NCBI GenBank assembly: GCA_963922205.1
Contig: CAWUHX010000150.1
Location: 434,001-498,000 of the forward strand
DNA from: Romanomermis culicivorax
Lineage: Eukaryota; Nematoda; Enoplea; Mermithida; Mermithidae
Direction of reading: 5' to 3'
DNA length: 64,000 nt
The notes under the pieces were generated by a model that had not been told where the DNA came from, ran no database searches, and saw nothing but the letters and a program-made list of their open reading frames with translations. This document shows positions 1 through 10,693 of this stretch, in pieces. Numbering within the stretch: the first letter of the stretch is position 1; every line of letters starts with the position of its first letter. The translations under genes and the position numbers were made by a program.

Positions 1-2
1 AA

Positions 3-1748
3 CGATTCACCTCCCTAACAGACATGTCTGACGAGGCAGCTTATGTTGAACAACAAATTTTCAGAAACAGATTGAAATCTAGCCCCATACCCCTCATATC
101 CCCTGAATCGGAACCCATCCTTTCATTAGGCAATCACACTGAACAGCAAGGAATCCTACATAAATTAGAACAAGTCATGGAGTTGCAATTGCAAATACTG
201 CGAAATTCTCAAACCCAACCCCAGCATGATAACAGTAATTTGAGACAGATCACATGTTTTCAATGCAATCAAGTCGGGCATTTCGCCAGAAATTGTAATT
301 CACCAGGTACTCAAAAGTCATGCCAAATTTGCTTTAGGAGTAATCACATGACTCGAGACTGTAAAAGCAGATGCATTCACTGTTCTCAGACTGGTCACAG
401 ATCCAGCCATTGCATATCAAAAAGCTACTCAAATGCAGAATGTTTTCTTTGTAAGCAAAAAGGTCACACGAGTAGATATTGCCCCAACCAAATGACCCCT
501 AACGTCCAAAATTGCATTGAAGAGAGACTACCCCCACCACAAATGAACATTGATGTCCCAGTCATGTACTCCACATTGCCCACTGTCCAGCATCAACCTC
601 AACATGCTTTAAATACAGTCCTGCCCAGCAGTCATAAGCAGTTTGACCCCCAGTATAACCTTGACATACCCCTTCCTGATAGAAGCAGCACTTCAAAAAT
701 TGCATCACCAAAAAGCAGTGACACGTTGAAATCCAAACTCCCCCAGCCAAAAATTGCACAGAAACATAAACATCCTGAAACCAGTGAGACGTCCAAACCT
801 GAACCAGCATGCAAAAAGGAACGCCCAATGTTTTCACAATTGCAGGGCCTCCCCACAGACCCCAACACATTCCCCAGGCGAAAAACTTCTCTTCCTACCC
901 CCAAAGCACGAAAAAATCGTAAAATTCACTTTGCAGCTAGCATTTTCCAAAGTAAAAATAGTGGTATCTGCAGTCCTGTCTCAAACGACGTCAGCAAGCC
1001 CCAAATCCCCCATCCTGATACATGCATCGACCCTGTTTCTTGTCCCCTCCCAGCAACCGACCCCAACACATTCCCCAGGCGAAAAACTTCTCTTCCTACC
1101 CCCAAAGCACAAGAAAATCGTAAAATTCATTTTGCAGCTAGCATTTCAAAGAGTAAAAGTAGTGGTATCTGCAGTTCTAGCTCAAACGACGTCAGCAAGC
1201 CCCAAATCTCCCATCCTGATACATGCATCGCCCCTGTTTCTTGTCCCCTCCCAGCGAAAAATTCAACCGCCCAATCTCATTTCCCCACCCAAAACAAACA
1301 GAAACGTCTTCATACATTCCCATGGGTAAAAGGCAAAGTAGAATCGACCAAAACTGACAGGATTGAAACGGAAAAAGCTGAGTTAATCAATTTCTTATCC
1401 AAATATCAGCCCCTTCACACTGAGTCGAAAACACATGTGAGTCGCAGGCCACTTGTCTCCCACAGCATTGGTACAAGTAATTATAAACACAGACACAGAC
1501 CCCTTTTTCGAAAAGCACCAAAAACAAAACAAAGCAACAAACAAAAAGTTGAGCAACTTAAGAAAGCTGATGTTATCAATCAAAGCACATCCCCTTCATG
1601 TAAACCTGGCGGGTCAATCCTTCAGACAAAATCCCTTATCCCTCCAAGTCTGCCACCCCAAAACCCTCTCTCCCTCGACCCCTTTGAACGAGGACGTTCA
1701 ACTCCGGAAGGAGGGAAATGTAACGTACCTGCTAAAGCAGTACTGTAA
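3..1748 (+). CDS. Internally deleted gag-derived ORF of a Ty3/gypsy-type element (5' end outside window)
   Basis: The frame is open from the window edge (the codons before the ATG at 24 match the complete element near 31336) to a stop at 1748, 574 codons from that ATG. It carries four CCHC zinc knuckles at residues 78-91, 100-113, 117-130 and 140-153, all with C-x2-C-x4-H-x4-C intact, for example CFQCNQVGHFARNC. After a proline-rich linker the sequence jumps to the stretch that in the complete copy lies between protease and reverse transcriptase (motif KIHFAAS). It then jumps again, a few residues into the RT N-terminus, to the polypurine tract and reads into the LTR. Envelope, protease, RT core, RNase H and integrase are therefore missing, yet no stop or frameshift is present. 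It could be a nonautonomous derivative mobilised by relatives, or a retained Gag-like protein. The capsid part lies upstream of the window. Confidence 0.75.
   Translation, partial: RFTSLTDMSDEAAYVEQQIFRNRLKSSPIPLISPESEPILSLGNHTEQQGILHKLEQVMELQLQILRNSQTQPQHDNSNLRQITCFQCNQVGHFARNCNSPGTQKSCQICFRSNHMTRDCKSRCIHCSQTGHRSSHCISKSYSNAECFLCKQKGHTSRYCPNQMTPNVQNCIEERLPPPQMNIDVPVMYSTLPTVQHQPQHALNTVLPSSHKQFDPQYNLDIPLPDRSSTSKIASPKSSDTLKSKLPQPKIAQKHKHPETSETSKPEPACKKERPMFSQLQGLPTDPNTFPRRKTSLPTPKARKNRKIHFAASIFQSKNSGICSPVSNDVSKPQIPHPDTCIDPVSCPLPATDPNTFPRRKTSLPTPKAQENRKIHFAASISKSKSSGICSSSSNDVSKPQISHPDTCIAPVSCPLPAKNSTAQSHFPTQNKQKRLHTFPWVKGKVESTKTDRIETEKAELINFLSKYQPLHTESKTHVSRRPLVSHSIGTSNYKHRHRPLFRKAPKTKQSNKQKVEQLKKADVINQSTSPSCKPGGSILQTKSLIPPSLPPQNPLSLDPFERGRSTPEGGKCNVPAKAVL
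858..1259 (+). repeat. In-frame tandem duplication, 2 x 201 bp
   Basis: Unit 1 is 858-1058 and unit 2 is 1059-1259. The period is 201 bp, exactly 67 codons, so the gag-derived frame survives. Each unit begins TDPNTFPRRK and ends SCPLPA. The two copies differ at only a few positions, so the duplication is fairly recent. Confidence 0.85.
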
Positions 1749-2548
1749 ATATGTAGCATACTGTATGTGATATTCATTTATTAGATATATTTTCATTTAT
1801 TAATCTATCGTCTCAAGGGTGTCTGGAATTCACACCCAAACATTCTTATAAATTTATGTGAAGCACTTTATTTTGATCTTCCCACACCCCATCGACCCAA
1901 TTAAAGACACACATAATTATTTCCACATTGGCACCTGGCCCTCGTAATGCACATGAAGATACACATTTTGTAGGTACAATAATCCCCTCCAAAACGCGTA
2001 AACACACCTGCCCATGTAGAAAGTACAGAAATCCCAACCCAGACAAAAGATTTAGGAGGAATGCATGAAAAACCGAAAAACGTATGAAAAACTAAAAACA
2101 TAGAGGCGGCAAAGCATACTGTAGGTTAAAAGGCATGCAAGCGTAGAAATTAGGAGTAAATTAACGTGAGGCGTGGCGAAAGAAGCATACAGTAGGCGGA
2201 AACAGGTAAGCGAAGCAGCGATTGGTGGAAGAAGATCGACGGAAACACGACCTCCCGCGACGCCCAGGGAGTGGCCAAAACGTTGTATAAAAGAGAAGAA
2301 AAGCGTGATTTTTATGATTATTTGGTCGCGATTATTATTCGTGGTTTTTTTAAAATTCGTGGTTCGCGTTCCTATTTTCATTTGCAAGCAAACGTGCCGT
2401 TCGAATTGTGTATTGTCGATGTTCAAGCGACCGTCGATCACCCGTTGTTATTGTAATCGTACCGCCCGCGCCCCGTCCCGTAATTCCGTCCCCGCCGTAT
2501 CGACCGTTGGTTAGAAGTAAAGTACCTCACAGAAATCTGGTCGTTACA
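1719..2548 (+). mobile_element. LTR of the deleted gypsy-type element
   Basis: It starts TGTAACGTACCTGCTAAAGC directly after a purine tract ending GGAAGGAGGGAAA and ends CGTTACA, the same inverted ends as the 906-bp LTRs at 29562 and 37972. It is about 830 bp and clearly more diverged, with small internal deletions. A TATA-like GTATAAAAGAG occurs near 2284. The short frames in it on both strands are LTR shadows. The sequence just after it, TATTTTGTGAACGAC, resembles the primer-site leader of the complete element. Confidence 0.85.
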
Positions 2549-3795
2549 AAGTATTTTGTGAACGACAGACTCAAAATTTCCAAACCATATCTCCAAAAAC
2601 GATTCGCGACATCGATTTAGGGAAAGATAGTGATAATTGTCACGGAAGTCTACTCCCAGAACATATTGATTGATCGTCTACAGCAGAGTCTTTGATGTTT
2701 TTCAAATTACAATCGTTTTTCATGAAGTCATAAGTCGTTTGGTTTGTGGTAATCCTCACAGGCAAAGGTTTCACACAAAAATGTTCCTTTGATACAGGCG
2801 TCTATAGATCAAATGGCAGTCGCAGTGACACCCAAAGATAGGTTACGCTTGACCTAAAATAAATTTATACTGGGGCAAAATAACTCGATTTCTTCATGAA
2901 AACGGGAAAATAAAGACTGTTGAAACAAGATCCATTATTTATCTGATTAGTATAAAAACATGGCATCTAAATTTGGGAAACTCCGACAATCTCACTACGG
3001 TTACCGAAGAAAATTATCAGCTTGTCTTTATTCGCTCATAATCTTCCTTCGGTCATTACAGTGACCAGTTTATTGACTTTTTCGATAATACTTACTTTGA
3101 TCGATTCGATGCAACTGCAACTTCAAAATGAATAGACTATAGTGTAACATGACAGTGTGTTTGTATATTGTAAATTCATAAAATTCTGGGGCAACTGATT
3201 TCATAATTTTACGATTTTCTACTAAACCATTTCAATATTGAACCAGAAGTTTATTTGCATTTTTAACTAGTCTAACGATACTGACTAATATTTGACATTT
3301 TTCTAGCATTGATAAAACATACTATAGCCAGATTTGTTTGCAAAAGGAATTGTAGTCTGGTTCAAATAATTTGATGGAATGCAAACGAAAGTCAGCTGGT
3401 TCTTTTATCTGATCGGTTGATGTGCTTGATTTATTATTCATAAAAATAAAATCCGACTAACTTCAATATTCAGAAAGACCACGACTATGATTTTTAAAAA
3501 TTCTGCCTGACTTCAGTGTAAGTCGAATTCTAGTTCAAGTACCCCAACGTTGAAGGATGAGTTGTTAGCCACCAAAAGATTCATCTTCAATTTCAAATTC
3601 GCGCCTACAACTCGCACGACAAATACAGCATTCTCTAAACTAAAGAAGTTGGAAAATTCGCATGCATCAACGTGTCTACTTCCCGAATAACGTCTCAGAC
3701 ATACTTCTATTCATATCAAAAGTGGATAAACATTGTGATCTTTCTGTGATTTTGACGTTGCAGTGGTGTCATGGAGAAGTTCTGTTTTTTTCTGC
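2549..3795. other. No recognised gene
   Basis: AT-rich sequence without a long frame, tandem array or recognisable repeat boundary. A possible primer-site remnant lies at its very start, next to the LTR. Confidence 0.5.
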
Positions 3796-4207
3796 TATCG
3801 TAAATCCTCATTTATAAGTCGCCCTCGAGTATAAGCCGCATCAAAACACTGTTGTTGTTCTTTCTAGAAAATTCCACCAATTCCACCAAATTCCACCGAC
3901 CAAATTTAAATGCTTCTATCGTGTTAATTTTGTACATTGTGTTGTTATAACTGTACATTTAACTATCGAAATGAACAAGCGTAAATCTTACACCGCTACA
4001 CATCCGCACAATCCAGGTTTCGAACCTGAGGGAAGAGTCATCCGATTCTATACGAAATTGGAAACAATACTTTGTTTTTTGTTATTCATCTGAATGAAGG
4101 TGATCTGATTGAAGGGGTGTTTCAATTATAAGTCGCCTTCGATTATAAGTCGTAGTTTTAGACCCTATGTTTCGAGTATAAGTCGCGACAGGTGAGGATT
4201 TATGGTA
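3796..4207 (+). mobile_element. Pogo/Tigger-like MITE with a transposase N-terminal remnant
   Basis: The ends form imperfect terminal inverted repeats around CGTAAATCCTCA and TGAGGATTTATGG. They are followed inside by TATAAGTCGCC/GAGTATAAGTCGC-type subterminal repeats on both sides. TA bases flank the ends, as expected for the Tc1/mariner/pogo superfamily. A short frame at 3971 begins MNKRKSYTA, which resembles the start of the CENP-B/psq-type DNA-binding domain of pogo-like transposases, but it breaks down after about 40 codons. The element is about 412 bp and nonautonomous. The family assignment rests on those short matches only. Confidence 0.55.
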
Positions 4208-6009
4208 TATAAAGTTTTCTACTCGGTGAAAATTGTATCAAACTACCGATTTTGCTTTTTCAATTGTCGCTGCCTCTGTCATTTCAAAGTGAATGGGCTA
4301 AAATGCAATAGAGTAAGCTATGGCGTGTCTCAGTCAATTCTTTTGTGTAGGAATTCGCTAGTAGATGTATGTAGGATTCGATGATAAAAAGATGATTCGC
4401 ACACCATGTTGAGTTCCAATCGAAGCAAAACCTTGCTCGAAAAATAACTTTCCTAAATATTACAAGTAGTGGCACAAAATTGTTCTGCAGTGTACTCAAA
4501 AGTTTGAAGAAATCTGAATTCTATCCAATATCTATAATGTGTTGAATGGCGACTCTCTGTTTCATTCCAAAGTAACTTTCTCTTGACAAGGAATCATGCA
4601 CAAGTTGTCCATTATGACAATAAAAATTTTTCTATATTTGTCATGTATTTCTACAATAATCCATTGACTTTACAAGAAACATCTTCTAATATTAGGAACT
4701 GGATCGAAAAGATCACGTGCCCAATGTTCAGCTCGGAGAAAGCAGAGAAAGGTGCAGTGTTATGAAATCAGCGAGCGAAAACTGTTTCATTCCTTATTGG
4801 ATTATCGTTACGTTTTTTATGAAATGCCTATAAATCGAAAAACGACAAAAATTGGCACCGTCTTCAAAATAGTCCTTTGCACAGAGCTTTTACGAAAGAA
4901 TGTTTTTCTTTGAAAAAGTATGCTCATAAATTTTCATTTCTATGTGGCATACAGTTCAGCAGAAAGTCGTGTAAATATAAAATTGTGTTTGCTTTCCACT
5001 GTTATTATTTACAAGCATTTTGAGAAAAACAAGCTACACTATCGTCTGTTTTTTCATGTTACATGTTTAAATTTGATAATCATGCGGGCAAAATAACTGT
5101 TTACGGGAAAGTTCACAATTTTATAAAGATTTACCATTTTGCTGCTTAACGAACCAAAATTTGTCCTAAAGCAAAATCAAAATAAAATTTCCAGAAATAA
5201 AGATCTCACTCATCATTTTCCGTCGAAACTAAATCTTTTCGGAGGTATTTTTTCAAAAAATTTTCTTGAATCGTTTGGACAATAATCCATGAAAACCTAC
5301 GGAAATCAGTAGTATTGCCTCAAACTGCCAACCAGTCTGTGATTTTCGAACACGAATAAAATTACGACATAGTATGATACTATACTACAATAATTTTCTT
5401 ATAAGACGCAGAAGACCGGAACCTCAGATCACTGCTGATTACTGCAGGCTAGCACTTTTACGCAGACCTTTATCGTATGAAAAATATTCCTGCATAGCTC
5501 TTTCAATTCTACGATTTATAAAACATAGAAACAAATATGAGTTTCTAATTTTGTGTCAGGATTCATCTGACAAATTTTAGTATTTTTTAAATAAAATGCT
5601 TGTAAAATGGATAAAGACAAAAATCAAATAGCGCCCTCAAGGTCATATTTGCAAAGTTTTTACTATAGGATTTTTTACTTAAAAAAGGGTCAAGTTTAGT
5701 CGACTAGGCTCACATAAATTTCCAGTCCCATGTGACATACAGTTTAGCAGAAACGGTAAAAGTATAGAATAGTACTTGCTTTCTATCTCTTACTATTTAC
5801 GAGTGCTTTGAGAAGCACTGACTGTAAGGTATCTAGGATTTCATCGACAATATTAGACTTTATCCTTCTGAAGCGGACTTTGCTGAAAACGACGAACGGG
5901 TTTATGGGTGGATAACCTCGTAATCTCAGGGCGAAAGGTTATTAAAATTCGCCTTTTATTTCCAGAAACGTCAAAATTTACTGTACGACTTTACATCAAA
6001 CACATACAA
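4208..6009. repeat. Intergenic DNA with two decayed TA-MITE copies
   Basis: About 4800-5042 and about 5578-5830 align by eye with the 245-bp TA-MITE family (better copies at 20590, 26826, 39025), sharing the AAATGCTT end motif, the central CTCATAAATTT-type stretch and the TACTTGCTTTC / TTTACAAGC right end. Both have lost precise ends. No coding region recognised. Confidence 0.45.
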
Positions 6010-6121
6010 ATATGTTTAAATTAGAATAAAACGAAAAATTATCAGGTTTACAGTTGATGTGGATCGAATTTTTTCGAATCTGCCTGTGGACATTGAAGGG
6101 ACGCAAAAAACAGAGACATAA

Positions 6122-7453
6122 TCATACATCAAAACGATCGAACTTTTTGATGACGTCATCGATGGATGGTACAATTTGGTCCGCATCTTCTATTTGACGG
6201 ATCTTTTGTTGATGATCTATTAAGTGACGTAAACGCAAATCCTGGACGGGCTGCATCGCAGATTGGTGAATTTGATCTGAGAAAAAGATCATGAAGAAAC
6301 AAAAGAAAAATACTAAATGAAACTTACCAAGTTTCTATATAGCTGATCAGTATGAGAAGGAAATACCTACATAATACAATATCCTAACTTCCTGCTTTTG
6401 TAAAATGTGCCCACTGACATGCGAGTATCTAATGGCACTGTCTAAATTTTTTACAACAAAAGCTAGCAAACTATCTACAGGTTTCTCCAAAGCTTGACCC
6501 TTCAATCAATTTTGACTTTCCATGATGTTTTTGGTGCAGTCATGTCTGACTCAGTGATACAGTCAAGCCTGACTACAGAAATATTTTGACTAAATTGTGG
6601 AAGATGCAAGAGGAGATATTGTTGAATTGCGGCATCATGAAAAGGCTTTACGTTACAAATCAGCCTAAAAATTGAATTTTATATTTAAATCTTGCATCCA
6701 ATTTCTGATCCACAGACCAGGAGCCGGTTTCCTCAAAGAGACTTAACCTGCAGCTGGGCAACACCTTAACTCATACACACAAAACATATCGAAAGTCAAG
6801 CTGCTCATGCTGCAGTTCAGCTGGCGCTTATGTCTCTTCGATGAAACCGTCCTCATGGTATCATGTGACTTTTTTCATTACTATTAATAAAAAAACAGTA
6901 GAAACATATACAGCTGTGTGAACGCTATGACTAATGCATCAAACATGATTCCAAAAAGATTTTCCAGGAATGGTTTTCAGGAAGGAATAAACATGTTAAA
7001 TCTGAAACAAATTAGGCACATAAAAAGTCGTAAATGTCAGCTTATCTATATTCATGTCTTAGTTATATAATACTCCTAAATCAAAAGTTTATCCTGAACT
7101 TCTGAGCTTCAAGAGCAATGTCGCATGGAATTCAGAACATAATAGCGCCGTAACTTTAAAACTCATGGATAAAACTGTCCACTTCTCGTCGACTGTTGCA
7201 ACACATTTCCACGTGGTAAGTAAGTTCCACTTTAGGGACCACGTGCATAGGATTCGAATGACAAATCGTCAGCTCGTGGGCATTTTTCTAAAAAATCGAA
7301 AATACAGTCACACTACGAGCAGTATTTCACTGTCGTCAGTATACTTACGATTCTGCAATATCGCAGATGCAAGTCGAAAATCATAGCATCATCGAAACTG
7401 CAGTTGCAGTTTCGATACGGGCAATTGAAGTTCGTTTGCACCTGGTTTTCCAT
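6122..7453 (-). CDS. GTSF1-like double zinc-finger protein, copy B (possible pseudogene)
   Basis: Minus-strand three-exon model: exon 1 7349-7453 (35 codons), exon 2 7167-7287 (40 codons plus 1 nt), exon 3 6122-6276 (stop TGA at 6122-6124), about 126 residues. Exon 1 holds a C-x4-C-x12-H-x3-C finger that begins CPYRNC and ends HLRYC. Exon 2 holds a canonical CHHC finger, C-x5-H-x9-H-x3-C (CHSNPMH ... YHVEMC). CHHC fingers define the GTSF1/Asterix, TRM13 and U11-48K group; a short protein with two fingers fits GTSF1, a cofactor of Argonaute/piRNA or RdRP small-RNA silencing. Intron 1 is 61 bp with GTAAGT. Intron 2 is about 890 bp and contains a foldback repeat; its donor reads ATGAGT where the paralog has GTAAGC. 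Without splicing, translation would stop five codons later (about 78 residues, both fingers kept). Confidence 0.6.
6725..6850. repeat. Foldback repeat, GGTTTC...GAAACC family
   Basis: Left end GGTTTCCTCAAAGAGACTTA pairs with right end ATGTCTCTTCGATGAAACC, and the interior is rich in CTGCAG / CAGCTG palindromes. A better copy is at 10070-10316. It sits inside intron 2 of GTSF-like copy B and is absent from the paralogous intron. Confidence 0.55.
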
Positions 7454-7726
7454 ATGGGTTGCCGTCGTCAGATCACCACGAGCGCAAATTTTAGGCGGAA
7501 TATCTCACAGGATAAATACGATTTTGATTTGGAAGTAAATGTTCTGTATTATATTCTTATAAATACAATATATGTCAAAATTTCAATGTGAAACCGGTTT
7601 CTACCAACTGATAAAGATTTATTCGTGTTTATCCACCATTCAATCTTTTCTACTACCGTCGAATATTTAAAATAAAATTTAATGCAGGGTCATGGGAATA
7701 CTAATTCGCAGAGAAGATAATCCAGA

Positions 7727-8190
7727 TCATAACAAGGATGGGGGGAAGGCTCCTGGGACGTTCCGACCCCACACAGAACATTTTTGATCAAACATAGATT
7801 GGTGTTTGACCCATACATATAACCGAGCCCCGCGGTATGCAGTGGGGTAAAGCTACCTTTTTATGGTCAGGGTCATCAATTCTCAAAAATTTTATAAAGG
7901 TGTCATTTGTAAGAAGAAAAAACTTGCGACGTTTTGATACAAAAAGTTTAAAATTTGGTTTAAAAAGACTATAAAAATGTATTTATGTCGTAAAGCGCCA
8001 AAAAAATGGATTTTTTGACTGTTCTTTGTTCAAAAATGACTACTTTCTACCAAAAATTTATATCTTTTTAAGTTTTTTCGAACAAAGAATGGGTTTGCTA
8101 TAGCTAACCCATCTCAGCCAAAGGACTAACAAATCTTGAGGGGGTTGTCCAATGATTCCAGGGGTTCTAATTATATGGATGGTTTCACCC
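7727..8190. repeat. Decayed relative of the CATACATGTAA MITE family (tentative)
   Basis: The order of features (G-run near the left, TATTTATGTCGTAAAGCGCCAAAAAAATGG-type centre, a GGGGGTTGTCCAATG stretch on the right) parallels the clean element at 23559-23981. Termini and target duplication are not recognisable. Confidence 0.3.
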
Positions 8191-9857
8191 CACGCGTAAA
8201 GTGTTTACCACACCATGTCAACTCCATAAAAACCGTGATTTCCGAGATGTGCTGGATTTTTTTTCTAAATTTTAACAAATTGAGCGTCAATCGGTAGGCA
8301 TCCTTGAGACATGTTCAAAAGGATTACTTAAACGACATACCAAATGGCGTACCCTGTGGCATTTAAAGTTTGGCTAAAATTTGATTGATCTCCAACAGAT
8401 TTTCCTCATCGTCGATTTTTGCTGCACTAAAAGATGTCTCATGGAAAATGTATGTCTTTCTTCAAATGTTTTGAAATAAAAATACAAAACAAGTGTCATA
8501 TCATATATTCTTATAATTTTCTGATAAACCATACGTTAGATTATGACACTCGAAATTTTTGGAAAATGTCAGACTAACCTTAAAAATTTTTTTGAGGTAA
8601 TTAAGTCTACAAGGCTTGTTTAATCGAACAAGATGGAAGTACTAATTCATGTTTTTCTGTCATTTTTCACTTCAAAGGCATGGCTTAAAAGCAGACTGTA
8701 GTAGCGGAAACGGTCTTTAGGATCATATGAATCATACATGATATTCTAAATTTTGAAACATGATGAAAGTCATGGGAATAAGAAAATACACGACTGAAAT
8801 ATTAAGAGACGAGTAAATTTCTTCAATTTGTTTTTAGATATCCCTGATTCAGTTTTTTGTATAATTATGAACAAACATCATTTTTGGAAGAAGTTCCAGA
8901 AACCTGAATAAGTATAGAAAACGAAAGACAATGAAAAACTATTGAATTAAATTGTTAAGGCAACCAATGAAAAATTACTCAACGTTTATGGCCTGAAGCC
9001 TCAAAATAGACATGTTGTATTGGAAGTTTTTACTATAATTTTATACCAATGTCATTTAGCCTCATTGAAAACAATACAGACTCCGAAAATACATTCATAT
9101 TATGGTAAAATGGCAAGTGTTCGTTTTAAAAATAATCGGAAAATGCACTTCTTCCTCGAAATAAGTCCTCATCCTCATACTAGTGATTGAAATTCTGGAA
9201 ATCCGGTGGAAAAAGCTAGCAGTGTCTTGATGACGACGAAGCCTAAATGAGTTTGCACTCAATGCCGACCTTCTAAGCACCCTAATTATTCATTGCTTTT
9301 TTCGTAAAAGTAGAGGATCACTCAACATTTGGGATTATAGGAGACGGAAAAATTCGGCAGATGTACCTAAACATCAGACGTCACATCTCTCACCAAAATT
9401 CAATACATTTAATATTAAAAAGTGACCAGTCTGCAGAGTGGTATTGTAGAGCATCAAAAAGCACGCCACCAGGGTAATTTAGCTTTTTTATTTCCCCAGG
9501 TTTCACATTTTACGAGGTAATTCAGATGCTCGCTACCTTTGTTTTTACCTTACCTTACCAGGAACATGCGAACAGCTCCTGTGTTTTTTTATTTTTTAGG
9601 CTTCCAAGCGATACATTAAAGAAGCGTTTGAGGTCACTTTCCTAGGGTAACATTCACCTGCTATGCATTGTAAAACCGGGAAAAAATAAAAAGACAAAAT
9701 TACCCTAGGCGCGTCCTTTTTGATGATCTACAGTACCAATCTACGGATTGGTTATAATTTTAATTCATTCACATTTTTTATATTAATAAAGTGAATTCTG
9801 GCGAAGGTTAGTGGTGACCTCTGCCGAATTTTTTCGTCTCCAATTATCTCTTAACGT
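8191..9857. other. No recognised gene
   Basis: AT-rich intergenic DNA with only short random-looking frames on either strand. No tandem array or clear inverted repeat was seen. Confidence 0.5.
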
Positions 9858-9951
9858 TGAATAGTCTTACTTCCACAAAACAAGGAAAAAAGAAATGATT
9901 AGGGTGAATAGTCTTACTTCCACAAAACAAGGAAAAAAGAAATGATTAGGG
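9858..9951. repeat. Perfect 2 x 47-bp tandem duplication
   Basis: Units 9858-9904 and 9905-9951 begin TGAATAGTCTTACTTCC and end GATTAGGG. They appear identical, so the duplication is recent or a replication or assembly artefact. Confidence 0.85.
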
Positions 9952-10069
9952 TACTTTGAAGGTCGGCGTACAGCCAAAACTCGTAAAAAGTTCGAAAAAA
10001 TAAAAGAATAGTAATAACATATATGCACTAGGCTGCCTCATCAAAACTGCTAGAATATGCTCCCACCAC

Positions 10070-10316
10070 GAACTGGTTTCATCAAAGAGACTTAAGCTCC
10101 AGCTGAGCAGCAGCTTAAACTGTAGCTTAACTCTATATGTTATATCCCTGTAGTTATGGTGCGGCACATAATATGTAGCTGAACTTACACGCGAAGCACA
10201 TCGAGAAAGTTGAGCTGCGGCTGAGCTGCAGCTTAAGGGCAATAGTAAAACATGTAGAGTTAAGTAACATCTTAAACCGCAGCTCAGCTGGTGCATAGAG
10301 CGCTACTGAAACCGGC
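10070..10316. repeat. Foldback repeat, GGTTTC...GAAACC family, with AGCT-rich palindromes
   Basis: Begins ACTGGTTTCATCAAAGAGAC and ends CGCTACTGAAACCGG. The interior contains many short palindromes of the form AGCTNNAGCT and CAGCTTAAG in alternating orientation, so the whole unit can fold on itself. The same building blocks make up the larger element at 26412-28376. Confidence 0.55.
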
Positions 10317-10693
10317 CAGGGATCTTCAGAATTTCAATCACAGCCATGATAACAAAAACATATCTCTAGGAAAGGTGCATTTTCGTAATATTTTTAAATT
10401 TAAGTAATGTTATTTTACCATAAACATTTTTACTATATTTTACCAAAATCGTATTTTTGGGTTCTGTATTGTTTTTAATGAGACTGCATACATAGCTTGA
10501 AAATTACAGTAAAAACTTCCAACACAGCGCGTTTATTTTGAGTCTTCTGGGCATAAGCCTTAAGTATTGTTCACTAGTGACCTCTACTTTTGAATATAAT
10601 AGTTTTTCCTTATTTAAAAGCCACTTTCATCGTTCATACTTGTTCAGGTTTCCAGAACCTCTTCCCAAAATTCTGTTTGCTCAATGAAGAAAT

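Larger units (their letters stand above)
6010..7660 (-). repeat. Segmental duplication, copy B (partner 17785-18730)
   Basis: Similarity to the second copy extends past both ends of the coding exons. Downstream both share AAACCTGATAATTTTTCG in the presumed 3' UTR. Upstream both share a CAACTGATAAAGATT / AATACTGATAAGATT stretch in the presumed promoter. Exon 1 and exon 2 lengths are identical in the two copies; intron 2 differs in length because of insertions in copy B. Confidence 0.7.

Noticed and set aside
4005..4035. tRNA-like TTTCGAACCTG stem near the pogo-like MITE
   Set aside because: No cloverleaf, anticodon arm or acceptor stem could be formed around it.
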